Shown here in pieces: positions 17,915 through 25,957 of a stretch of DNA of 64,000 nucleotides. Every line of letters starts with the position of its first letter. The first letter of the stretch is position 1. The notes below the pieces were generated by a model. It saw nothing but the letters and a program-made list of their open reading frames with translations. It was not told where the DNA came from and searched no databases. Source of the DNA: Sphingobacterium spiritivorum ATCC 33861 (lineage in GTDB: Bacteria; Bacteroidota; Bacteroidia; Sphingobacteriales; Sphingobacteriaceae); contig NZ_GL379770.1 in assembly GCF_000143765.1 (NCBI RefSeq), forward strand, positions 1,576,903 to 1,640,902, written 5' to 3'. The position numbers and the translations under genes are program-made.

Positions 17915-18020
17915 ACCTGAAATTTTTTATTTGACATTCTATTTAGAAAGATTTTAAATAACTAACGTTTCCTGAAAAAATCCTGTATCTTTAGCCCTAA
18001 CGTAATCCTGTTTCATCTGT

Positions 18021-18983
18021 ATGTTGATCAAAAGTAAAATAGAAGAATTAGATGAATGGCTTTTTATAGAAGAAATTCCTGATCTGTATATTCCGGATAA
18101 ACCGTTGGTCGAGAAGCGGGTAGAAATCAAACGGGATCCGATTACGATGACCAATTTTCAGTTATCCACGAGCGGCCTCTTTATTTTACACACCAATATG
18201 CGATTTGATCAGCCGGTGCATATTTATACGGAAGTAGAAGGAGAGGTGATTACCAGTCAGTTTATTTTCTACAAATCTATCGACAGTAAGTCCCAGTACG
18301 GTATGAGCAGACACAATATCCGTTATATCCCTACCGTCAAGTCCAGTCATGAGGTCAAGACAGGAGTGGATTACAGTTACTTTATTGCGGTAATATCTAA
18401 AGAATATTATCTCAATCTGATAAAACGGGATTCGTTACTTCACAGAGATTTTGTCAAGAATATAGAAAAGGGACATTATACTTCTTTTGCGGAGGAAGAT
18501 CTGATGGCTACTTATGAGATGCAGCATACTATTGATGAACTTCTCACATCCAAAAAGACGGGAGAAATCCGGAGACTGCATACCGAATCCCGGATTGTGG
18601 AATTGCTGATGTATCAGTTTGAACAATACAACGAGCAGGGAACGCCGAATAATGAGCTCTTTAATGAAGATGATATATATCGTCTGGAAATGGCTCGCCA
18701 GATACTGGAACAACGTATTGCAAATCCACCGACACAAAAGGAGCTGGCTTCTGAAGTGATGATGAGTGAAAGTAAGCTGCGTAAGGATTTTAAAGAATAT
18801 TTTTCGGTCACCATACACGACTATCTCACACGTGTACGTATGGAAAAAGCGAGAATTTTACTGCTCGCTAAACAAATGACCGTATATGAAGTTGCGCTGC
18901 TTACAGGATTTGGGCATCAGAATAACTTCAGCAGTGCATTTAAAAAGTACTACGGGATATCTCCCGGTGAGTTAAAAACATAA
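18021..18983 (+). CDS. AraC family regulator of the heme locus (PchR-like)
   Basis: 320 residues. The C-terminal ~100 residues are two AraC helix-turn-helix units: TQKELASEVMMSESKLRKDF and MTVYEVALLTGFGHQNNFSSAF, ending in KKYYGISPGELK. The N-terminal part is a sensing domain without a recognised pocket; its layout recalls PchR-type regulators of iron and siderophore genes. It is the last plus-strand gene of the heme arm, 106 bases after the mini-Fur, with its own likely promoter (TATCTTTA near 17985). Control of the adjacent heme genes is inferred. Confidence 0.88.
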   Translation: MLIKSKIEELDEWLFIEEIPDLYIPDKPLVEKRVEIKRDPITMTNFQLSTSGLFILHTNMRFDQPVHIYTEVEGEVITSQFIFYKSIDSKSQYGMSRHNIRYIPTVKSSHEVKTGVDYSYFIAVISKEYYLNLIKRDSLLHRDFVKNIEKGHYTSFAEEDLMATYEMQHTIDELLTSKKTGEIRRLHTESRIVELLMYQFEQYNEQGTPNNELFNEDDIYRLEMARQILEQRIANPPTQKELASEVMMSESKLRKDFKEYFSVTIHDYLTRVRMEKARILLLAKQMTVYEVALLTGFGHQNNFSSAFKKYYGISPGELKT

Positions 18984-19026
18984 ATATACACTGTAATCTA
19001 TAGTATGCTTATTACCGATATAAAAA

Positions 19027-19056
19027 CAAAGTCCCCAAAATATTTTGGGGACTTTG
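19027..19056. terminator. Bidirectional terminator
   Basis: A perfect 30-base inverted repeat (CAAAGTCCCCAAAAT and its complement) between the convergent AraC and efflux genes. The stem is G+C-rich at its centre, with A/T ends that provide short U tracts in both directions. Confidence 0.8.
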
Positions 19057-19072
19057 CTATATAATAGATGCC

Positions 19073-20497
19073 TTATTCAGCAGTCCATCCGCCTCCTAAT
19101 GCTCTGTAAAGATCTACTATAGCTGCCAGTTCAGCTTTTTTGAGCTGAGCAAGTTCCAGTTCACTCTGTAATACGTTACTTTGAGCAGTAATGACTTCCA
19201 GGTAGGTTGCCATACCCGTTTCAAACAGAAGATCAGCATGTCCGATGGCATTTCTTAATCTGTTGGTTCGGTCAGAAGCAATTACTTCCTTTTCTTTGAG
19301 CTTACGTATGGAGATCATGGCATCTGATACTTCTCCTACAGCCGTAATAACAGATTGCTTAAATCTGATTACACTTTTTTCCTGTTCGACACGGGATACT
19401 TCATATTGTGTACGTAATTGTTTGCGTTGCAATATGGGCTGTGTAATACTGCCTGCCACTACTCCAAAAAGAGAAGCCGGCAGATTAAACCAATTGCTGG
19501 ATTTGAATGCATTGACTCCGGCATCTGCACTGATCACCAGTGAGGGATACATACTTGCTTTTGCTGTTTGCTGATTAGCCTGAGCTGCTGCTATCGCTAA
19601 CTCTGCACTTTTTACATCAGGTCTGCGGCTCAACATAGCAGCAGGAATACCAACCTGCAGATGTTCAGGGAGTGTAATGGTATTCAATGTTGCTGTAGTT
19701 GTAATAGCGTGTGGCAACTGACCACTAAGTACGCTGATGGCATTTTCCTGAATCTGTACCTGCTGTTCAAAATCCGGAATAAGAGCTGCAGCAGCCAGAC
19801 GCTGCGCCGCTACCTGTTCTACAGCTAATGAACTGATATCACCGACTTCATACTGATATTGAACAATACGTAAAGTACTATCACTCAGACGGAGATTTTT
19901 TTTCGCAATATCCTGCAACTGATAGAGCATTAACAATTGATAATATCCCTGTGCAACCTGAGAAACCAGCTGTGTCTGCACTACTTTACGGGCTTCTTCA
20001 GTTTGAAGGTAGGAGGCCAGTGCTGCGGCTTTTTGATTTTTGATCTTGCCCCAGATATCAGCCTCCCATGACAGGGAGAGGGCAGCTGTATAATCTTCCA
20101 CATGATTCGCACCCAGAAACTGATTAAGGCTAAGCCCATTCATACTGTTGTTGGACGGATTTGTACTGGTTGCATTGACTCGCAATTGAAGATTCGGCAG
20201 ATTTGCTGCTTTAGCCTGACTTAACAACAGGCGGGAAGCTTCAATGTTTTTTACTGCAAGTTGCATATCCATATTCTGCCGGATGGCCGAATCTATTAAT
20301 TGTTGCAGCATGGCATCTTTGAAAAATTCCCGCCAGGGAATGGAACCGATGGTATTTGTATCTGTCTTGAGCGCATCGCTATCCCGATAATTATCGGGAA
20401 GGGTGACCGGTACATGCGTAGCTAACCGCTCTGTCTTACATCCAGACAGGATGAGTGTAATCAGAAAGATAGTGACGCTATAGAATTTTATGTTCAT
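19073..20497 (-). CDS. RND efflux outer-membrane factor (TolC/OprM family lipoprotein)
   Basis: 474 residues with a lipobox (LILSGC) and two OEP repeats rich in Ala/Gln/Leu coiled-coil helices (about residues 60-270 and 290-460), as in NodT/OprM proteins. LSLSWEADIWGKIKNQKAAA is typical. It forms the outer-membrane exit duct of the pump encoded upstream. It starts 26 bases after the permease stop and is the last gene of the operon. Confidence 0.93.
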   Translation of the reverse strand: MNIKFYSVTIFLITLILSGCKTERLATHVPVTLPDNYRDSDALKTDTNTIGSIPWREFFKDAMLQQLIDSAIRQNMDMQLAVKNIEASRLLLSQAKAANLPNLQLRVNATSTNPSNNSMNGLSLNQFLGANHVEDYTAALSLSWEADIWGKIKNQKAAALASYLQTEEARKVVQTQLVSQVAQGYYQLLMLYQLQDIAKKNLRLSDSTLRIVQYQYEVGDISSLAVEQVAAQRLAAAALIPDFEQQVQIQENAISVLSGQLPHAITTTATLNTITLPEHLQVGIPAAMLSRRPDVKSAELAIAAAQANQQTAKASMYPSLVISADAGVNAFKSSNWFNLPASLFGVVAGSITQPILQRKQLRTQYEVSRVEQEKSVIRFKQSVITAVGEVSDAMISIRKLKEKEVIASDRTNRLRNAIGHADLLFETGMATYLEVITAQSNVLQSELELAQLKKAELAAIVDLYRALGGGWTAE

Positions 20498-20523
20498 ATA
20501 AGTGATATATAATAGTTGGGCAG

Positions 20524-23500
20524 TTAAGATTGAGAAGGATCGGCTATCTGTAGCTCATGTCCTGTCACAGCTGTAACTGCTGATCCGTTTTTCTTTTTAA
20601 AGTTTGGCTTTGATACTTTTTCCTGCAGGCTCTGAAAAATAATAAACAATACAGGTATGATAAATAGACCAAGCACTACTCCGGAAAACATACCTCCTGC
20701 AGCAGCAATACTGATGGAATGATTTCCCTGTGCGGAAGGTCCTGTAGCACCCATCATCGGAATCATACCTACAATAAAGGCTAATGAAGTCATGATAATA
20801 GGACGAAGACGGAGTTTCGCTGCTTCAAATGCAGATGCTGCGATAGAAAGACCTGTCCTACGCCTTTGAATGGCAAATTCTACAATCAGAATGGCATTCT
20901 TGGCCAGAAGTCCGATCAGCATGACAAGAGCAACCTGTACATAGATATTATTTGAAATACCAGTCATGCCGATAGCTGCGAATACGCCAAATATTCCGGT
21001 AGGAATAGAAAGGATTACTGCCAAAGGAATAATATAGCTTTCGTATTGAGCGGCCAGCAGAAAATATACGAAGACCAGACACAGAATAAAGATCACTGTA
21101 GACTGACCTCCGGAGGTGATCTCTTCTTTAGTCATACCCGAGAATTCATAGGTAAATCCTGACGGCAGCTGCTGAGCGGCGACTTCTTCAACGGCACGGA
21201 TAGCATCTCCTGAACTGAAGCCCGGATTTGGAATCGCATTGATACCGATAGAATTAAACAGATTGTAACGGGAAGCTGTCTCCGGTCCGTATACACGGTT
21301 GAGCCTTACGAGGGTATTGATCGGAACCATCTCTCCAAATTTATTCTTCACATAAATACCGTCCATAGCCGAAGGCTCAGAACGTTCTGTCTTATCAGCT
21401 TGGAGCATGACACGGTAATACTTTCCAAATCTGTTGAAATCTGATGCCTGTGCACTACCAAAGTACGACTGCATCGTCTGCAGAATATCTCTTGTACTTA
21501 CGCTTAGCTGTTCAGCCTTCACATCATCGACTTCCAGTTCGTACTGCGGATAGTCTGCTCTGAATGTGGTAAATGCCATCATTACCTCCGGACGTTGCAT
21601 CAGTTCTCCGATAAATTTCTGACCTACAGTACTGAATTTACCAAGATCACCTCCTGTACGATCCTGCAATACCATATCCAGACCGTCTACATTACTGAAT
21701 CCGGGAACAGTAGGAAAAGTGAACACAAAGAAATTTGCACCTTTAATTCCGGCCAGTTTTTGATTGACATCACCCATGATGGCATTGATATCTTTGATAT
21801 CTCCGCGTTGATCATGCGGTTTGAGCAGAATAAAGGCAACCCCGGCCGAAGGACTTGTCGATTGCGTCAGGATATTAAATCCGGAAAGCACATTGAGGGT
21901 CTGTGTAAAAGGCGCATGTTGAAGTTGTTTTTCAGCTTCTCTTAAAGCCTGATTCGTGCGGTCTAATGAAGCTCCGGCAGGCATAGAAAGAGATATGGCA
22001 ATAAAGCCCTGGTCTTCTGAAGGAATAAATCCGGTAGGCGTTTTGCGTACCATCTGTACAGTCAGCAGGACTACAATGGCTAATCCTGCAAGACCTACCC
22101 ATTTGTATTTGACCAGAAAGCGGAGACTCCCCACATAGTTTTTTGTCAACCGATCAAAACCTACGTTGAAACCGGCAAAGAATTTCTCTTTAAAGGATAC
22201 TTTGGGAGCCGGATGTTCGGAGTGCTGCGGTGCTTTAAGAAATAATGCACATAATGCAGGACTCAGTGTCAGCGCATTGATCGCTGAAATAACAATAGCG
22301 ATGGCCAGTGTAAAAGCAAATTGTCTGTAAAATACACCTGTAGATCCTTCCATAAAACCGATAGGCAGGAATACGGCAGACATGACCAGCGTAATAGAAA
22401 TAATCGCACCCGTGATCTCACTCATGGCCGAAGTAGTAGCCAGTTTTGGCGGAAGGTGGGTATGTTCCATCTTTGCATGTACCGCTTCCACCACGACAAT
22501 AGCATCATCCACTACTATACCGATAGCAAGTATCAATGCAAACAGAGTCAGCAAATTGATCGAGAAACCGAAGAGCTGCATAAAGAAGAATGTCCCGATA
22601 ATCGCTACCGGTACGGCAATAGCCGGAATAAGGGTAGACCGGAAATCCTGAAGAAAAAGGAATACGACCAGAAAAACCAGTAAAAATGCCTCTATAAGGG
22701 TATGCTGCACCTGACTGATGGATTGATCCAGCGCATCTTTAGTGTTGTAAAGTACTAAGTATTTTACACCTTTCGGAAAGTCTTTTTCAGCCTTTTCCAT
22801 TAATTGCTGTATAGCGATCTGGATCTCATTGGCATTAGAACCTGCCAGTTGCATAATTCCGATATTGATACCCGATTTTTCATTAATACGGGTATTACTA
22901 CCGTACGTATATGCTCCTAACTCTACACGGGCTACATCTTTGAGCCGCAGAATGGAGCCATCTGCATTGGAACGGATAATAATATTTTCATAATCCGCAG
23001 GTTGGTTTAATTTACCCTTGTATTTGATGACAAATTCAAATGATTCCCGGCTGCTTTCCCCAAATTTACCGGGAGCAGCTTCTACGTTCTTGTCCTGTAT
23101 GGCAGCCATGACTTCCGAAGGTGTGAGTTTATAACTGGCCATTTGTTTCGGATCCAGCCATACACGCATAGAATAATCTTTACTGCCACCGAAGATCAAA
23201 GCCTGTCCCACACCGGATATACGCTTTAATTCGGGAATAATATTGATCTGGGCATAGTTATTCAGAAAGGTCTGATCATATCGGCTCTCATCTTCTGTAT
23301 AAAGATCGAGCACCATAATCAGACTGTTCTGTTGCTTAGCTGTAGTAATACCGGCTTGTATAACTTCACTAGGTAACTGGCTGGTGGCCTGTGCCACGCG
23401 GTTCTGCACATTCACAGCTGCCTGGTCAGGATCCGTTCCTAACTTAAAGTAAACGGTGATCATCAGTGAACCATCATTACTTGCCGTGGAGCTCATATAG

Positions 23501-23727
23501 CTCATGTTTTCCACCCCGTTGATGGATTCTTCAAGAGAAGGCGCTACAGCACGAAGTACAGTCTCAGCATTAGCACCCGGATAGAGCGCCATAACCTGTA
23601 CAGCCGGAGGAGCAATATCCGGAAACTGTTGAAGCGGTAAGCGAAGCATTCCCATTACGCCGAGGATTACGAGCAGGATGGAGATTACCGTCGCCAGTAC
23701 AGGTCTTTCTATAAATTTTTTAAGCAT
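20524..23727 (-). CDS. RND multidrug efflux permease (HAE1/AcrB family)
   Basis: 1067 residues, the normal size. It has an N-terminal membrane helix beginning FIERPVLATVISILLV, two large periplasmic loops and 12 predicted membrane helices. GIVVDDAIVVVEAV holds the paired Asp residues of the proton relay in TM4. LRLRPIIMTSLAFIVGMIPM is the conserved C-terminal half signature. It is a proton-driven inner-membrane pump for hydrophobic drugs. The middle gene of adaptor-permease-duct, 23 bases after the adaptor. Confidence 0.96.
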   Translation of the reverse strand: MLKKFIERPVLATVISILLVILGVMGMLRLPLQQFPDIAPPAVQVMALYPGANAETVLRAVAPSLEESINGVENMSYMSSTASNDGSLMITVYFKLGTDPDQAAVNVQNRVAQATSQLPSEVIQAGITTAKQQNSLIMVLDLYTEDESRYDQTFLNNYAQINIIPELKRISGVGQALIFGGSKDYSMRVWLDPKQMASYKLTPSEVMAAIQDKNVEAAPGKFGESSRESFEFVIKYKGKLNQPADYENIIIRSNADGSILRLKDVARVELGAYTYGSNTRINEKSGINIGIMQLAGSNANEIQIAIQQLMEKAEKDFPKGVKYLVLYNTKDALDQSISQVQHTLIEAFLLVFLVVFLFLQDFRSTLIPAIAVPVAIIGTFFFMQLFGFSINLLTLFALILAIGIVVDDAIVVVEAVHAKMEHTHLPPKLATTSAMSEITGAIISITLVMSAVFLPIGFMEGSTGVFYRQFAFTLAIAIVISAINALTLSPALCALFLKAPQHSEHPAPKVSFKEKFFAGFNVGFDRLTKNYVGSLRFLVKYKWVGLAGLAIVVLLTVQMVRKTPTGFIPSEDQGFIAISLSMPAGASLDRTNQALREAEKQLQHAPFTQTLNVLSGFNILTQSTSPSAGVAFILLKPHDQRGDIKDINAIMGDVNQKLAGIKGANFFVFTFPTVPGFSNVDGLDMVLQDRTGGDLGKFSTVGQKFIGELMQRPEVMMAFTTFRADYPQYELEVDDVKAEQLSVSTRDILQTMQSYFGSAQASDFNRFGKYYRVMLQADKTERSEPSAMDGIYVKNKFGEMVPINTLVRLNRVYGPETASRYNLFNSIGINAIPNPGFSSGDAIRAVEEVAAQQLPSGFTYEFSGMTKEEITSGGQSTVIFILCLVFVYFLLAAQYESYIIPLAVILSIPTGIFGVFAAIGMTGISNNIYVQVALVMLIGLLAKNAILIVEFAIQRRRTGLSIAASAFEAAKLRLRPIIMTSLAFIVGMIPMMGATGPSAQGNHSISIAAAGGMFSGVVLGLFIIPVLFIIFQSLQEKVSKPNFKKKNGSAVTAVTGHELQIADPSQS

Positions 23728-23750
23728 AGTCTTTTGTGTATTTCAAAATA

Positions 23751-24953
23751 TTATTTGTTGTCATCAACTTTTTCGGTCTGTGGAGCAATGACCTGTCCTT
23801 CCTGTAGCATGTCTATTCCTTTGACTACAATACGGTCACCCTCTTTCAATCCATCTTTTACCAGATAATTAGTGCCGGTTTTGCCCAGTACCTGAATAGG
23901 TTGTTGCATTACTTTGTTATCCTTGCCAACCGTATATACAAAGATCTTATCCTGAATTTCAAGGGTAGCTGCAGCAGGAACCAATAAAGCCTGATCGATT
24001 GATTTACTCAATCTGATACGACCTGTATTCCCACTTCTCAACAATCCGTCCGGATTAGGGAAAGTCGCACGGAGGGTAATCGAACCTGTATTTTTATCGA
24101 ATTGACCGTCTACCATATCTATTTTTCCGGTATGTTCGTAATTTTGCTGATCAGAAAGTACCAGAGTGACAGGGGGGAGGTTCTTTATTTTCTCTTCTAT
24201 GGATTTTCCTTTTGCATTATTCTTGAACTGAACAAAATCATTTTCACTAAGAGAAAAGTATACATGCAGATCTCTTATATCTGACAATCCTGTTAAAGCC
24301 TGTGCATCCATAGGCGTAATCAGGCTTCCCTGTTTCTTTTGAAGTCGTCCGATATATCCGTCTGAAGATGCGCGGATAAGTGTGTAACCCACGTTTATTT
24401 TGGCTGCTTCTATAGCGGATTTAGCTTGTTGTACACTCGCTTTTGCTGCGTTGCGTGCACTGACAGCAGTTTGCAGCTGAAAGTCTGTCAATACTTTGTT
24501 GTTAACCAGACGGTTCTTTTTCTCCACTTCCAGCTCCGCATTTTCCAGAGAAGCCTGAGCAACCTGAAGATTAGCTTTTGCCTGATTCAGCTGCTCCTGA
24601 TAAGGTCGGTCATTGATCTTAAACAGCAATTGACCTTTTGTTACTTTTTGTCCCTCATCCACATAGATATGATCCAGTATACCTTCGATCTGAGGACGTA
24701 TTTCGACATTGGCCAACGCCTCTATAGATGCCGGATATTCCTGATAGGTAGTTTCATCTGCCATCTGGATAGTCATGACAGGTAAGGCGGCAGGAGGAGG
24801 AGTTGCATCTGCTGGTTTACTCGTTCCGGTAGAGCAACTATACAGGAGTGCTCCTGAAAGATAAAAAGCTATTTTAACACTATTAAAAGGTTTAACACTG
24901 TTAAATGATAGGCGATAGATCTCTAAAAGATTAGTAAATAGTGATTTTTTCAT
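23751..24953 (-). CDS. RND efflux periplasmic adaptor (AcrA/MexA family lipoprotein)
   Basis: 400 residues. An unusually long N-terminus of about 27 residues precedes the hydrophobic core and lipobox (LLYSC, Cys near residue 40). The mature part has a biotinyl-lipoyl domain, an alpha-helical hairpin (about residues 100-165), a beta-barrel and a membrane-proximal domain, as in AcrA. It joins the permease to the outer duct. The n-region contains the pentapeptide FNSVK twice, encoded by two copies of the palindrome that also occurs in the operon's control regions. No other Met lies before the lipobox, so the operators are translated if this start is right. Confidence 0.93.
   Translation of the reverse strand: MKKSLFTNLLEIYRLSFNSVKPFNSVKIAFYLSGALLYSCSTGTSKPADATPPPAALPVMTIQMADETTYQEYPASIEALANVEIRPQIEGILDHIYVDEGQKVTKGQLLFKINDRPYQEQLNQAKANLQVAQASLENAELEVEKKNRLVNNKVLTDFQLQTAVSARNAAKASVQQAKSAIEAAKINVGYTLIRASSDGYIGRLQKKQGSLITPMDAQALTGLSDIRDLHVYFSLSENDFVQFKNNAKGKSIEEKIKNLPPVTLVLSDQQNYEHTGKIDMVDGQFDKNTGSITLRATFPNPDGLLRSGNTGRIRLSKSIDQALLVPAAATLEIQDKIFVYTVGKDNKVMQQPIQVLGKTGTNYLVKDGLKEGDRIVVKGIDMLQEGQVIAPQTEKVDDNK
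24872..24906. promoter_or_regulatory. Two operator copies inside the adaptor gene
   Basis: Sites at 24872-24888 and 24890-24906, 18 bases apart, each fit NTTTAAC-N3-NTTAAAN, the palindrome also seen upstream of the operon and of the TetR gene. They lie within the first 28 codons of the adaptor. Confidence 0.6.
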
Positions 24954-25003
24954 TATTAAATTAAGATTGTATGATGGGTGCTAAATTATGTTCTTTTAGT
25001 TCT

Positions 25004-25038
25004 GTTTAACATAATTAAATATGCTAACGCTGTTAATT
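25004..25038. promoter_or_regulatory. Degenerate efflux operator pair
   Basis: Two imperfect versions of the palindrome (GTTTAAC-ATA-ATTAAAT at 25004-25020 and GCTAAC-GCT-GTTAAT just after) lie 51-85 bases before the adaptor start, where promoter elements are expected. Confidence 0.45.
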
Positions 25039-25106
25039 AAATTGTAAAAATAAACTGCCAGTAAGTGACAGAATGGATGCAATGATATTAATTAAATCAA
25101 TCAAAT

Positions 25107-25123
25107 ATTTAACACTGTTAAAT
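25107..25123. promoter_or_regulatory. Efflux operator, perfect copy
   Basis: ATTTAAC-ACT-GTTAAAT, with perfect 7-bp arms, lies between the TetR stop and the adaptor start. A weaker copy (CTAAC-AAC-GTTTTAG) follows at about 25127-25141. Confidence 0.7.
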
Positions 25124-25157
25124 TACCTAACAACGTTTTAGTTGCCTGCAAAAAAAA

Positions 25158-25757
25158 TTAATCTTTCAGCGAACGGGTAATACCATAAATAGCATCCCGT
25201 AATACTTGTTGATTTGTGGTATCCCCATTTCCCTGATTTACCAGATTAATGGATATAAGTCCGTGAATAACGGACCAGAAAGTAAAATACTTCCGGCATA
25301 TCAATTCTTCTGAAGGTTGCTGATCTTTCATGATTTCGCGGATGACATCACTTATCAATTTTCCATGTGATTCTACACAAAGGAAAGACTTTTCAAATCC
25401 GCAGCACTGGGTACCTACACCAAACATAAGCTGGTACAATTCCTTCTCTTCGAAAGCAAAGTTCCAATACGTAAACCACATTGCTTCTAACTGTTTCTCC
25501 AGTTCTGATTCCTGTAATTTCGCCTCTTTAACGCGTACGGACAGCATGATATATCCCTGATTGGCCAATTCAATAAGTATGGCTTCTTTATTTGCAAAAT
25601 ATTCATAGATCATGGGAGCAGTATATTCAATGATATCCGCTATCTTACGCATACTCAATGCATGCCAGCCCTCTTCCTTCACAATCTGAAGAGAGGCATC
25701 CAGAATCTTACTTCTGTTTTCATCTTTGAGGCGTTGAATACGTTCTTTGCTACCCAT
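25158..25757 (-). CDS. TetR/AcrR family repressor of the RND operon
   Basis: 199 residues. The N-terminal helix-turn-helix (about residues 12-60) reads ILDASLQIVKEEGWHALSMR and then KIADIIEYTAPMIYEYFANKEAIL. The C-terminal ligand domain is of the WHG type seen in AcrR-like proteins. It precedes the adaptor gene on the same strand with a 204-base gap full of palindromes. An ATTTAAC-N3-GTTAAAT palindrome also lies 19-35 bases upstream of its own start, so it probably represses itself and the pump until a drug binds. Confidence 0.9.
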   Translation of the reverse strand: MGSKERIQRLKDENRSKILDASLQIVKEEGWHALSMRKIADIIEYTAPMIYEYFANKEAILIELANQGYIMLSVRVKEAKLQESELEKQLEAMWFTYWNFAFEEKELYQLMFGVGTQCCGFEKSFLCVESHGKLISDVIREIMKDQQPSEELICRKYFTFWSVIHGLISINLVNQGNGDTTNQQVLRDAIYGITRSLKD

Positions 25758-25775
25758 TTTTAACTATATCAAGTT

Positions 25776-25792
25776 ATTTAACATCGTTAAAT
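25776..25792. promoter_or_regulatory. Operator upstream of the efflux TetR gene
   Basis: ATTTAAC-ATC-GTTAAAT has the same perfect 7-bp arms and 3-base centre as the site at 25107. It lies 19-35 bases before the TetR start. Confidence 0.7.
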
Positions 25793-25957
25793 GAATTGCA
25801 AACATCGAAAAAAAAATCATACAAAATGACATGATATTGTCATTAAGTAAATGATCAAAACCGGGATTTGAAAGTAAATCCATGTCAAAATATGGGTTCT
25901 GAGGGCTTGCACACTAATTTTAGAGAGGAAATCCATATGATTCATTCTAAAAAAATA

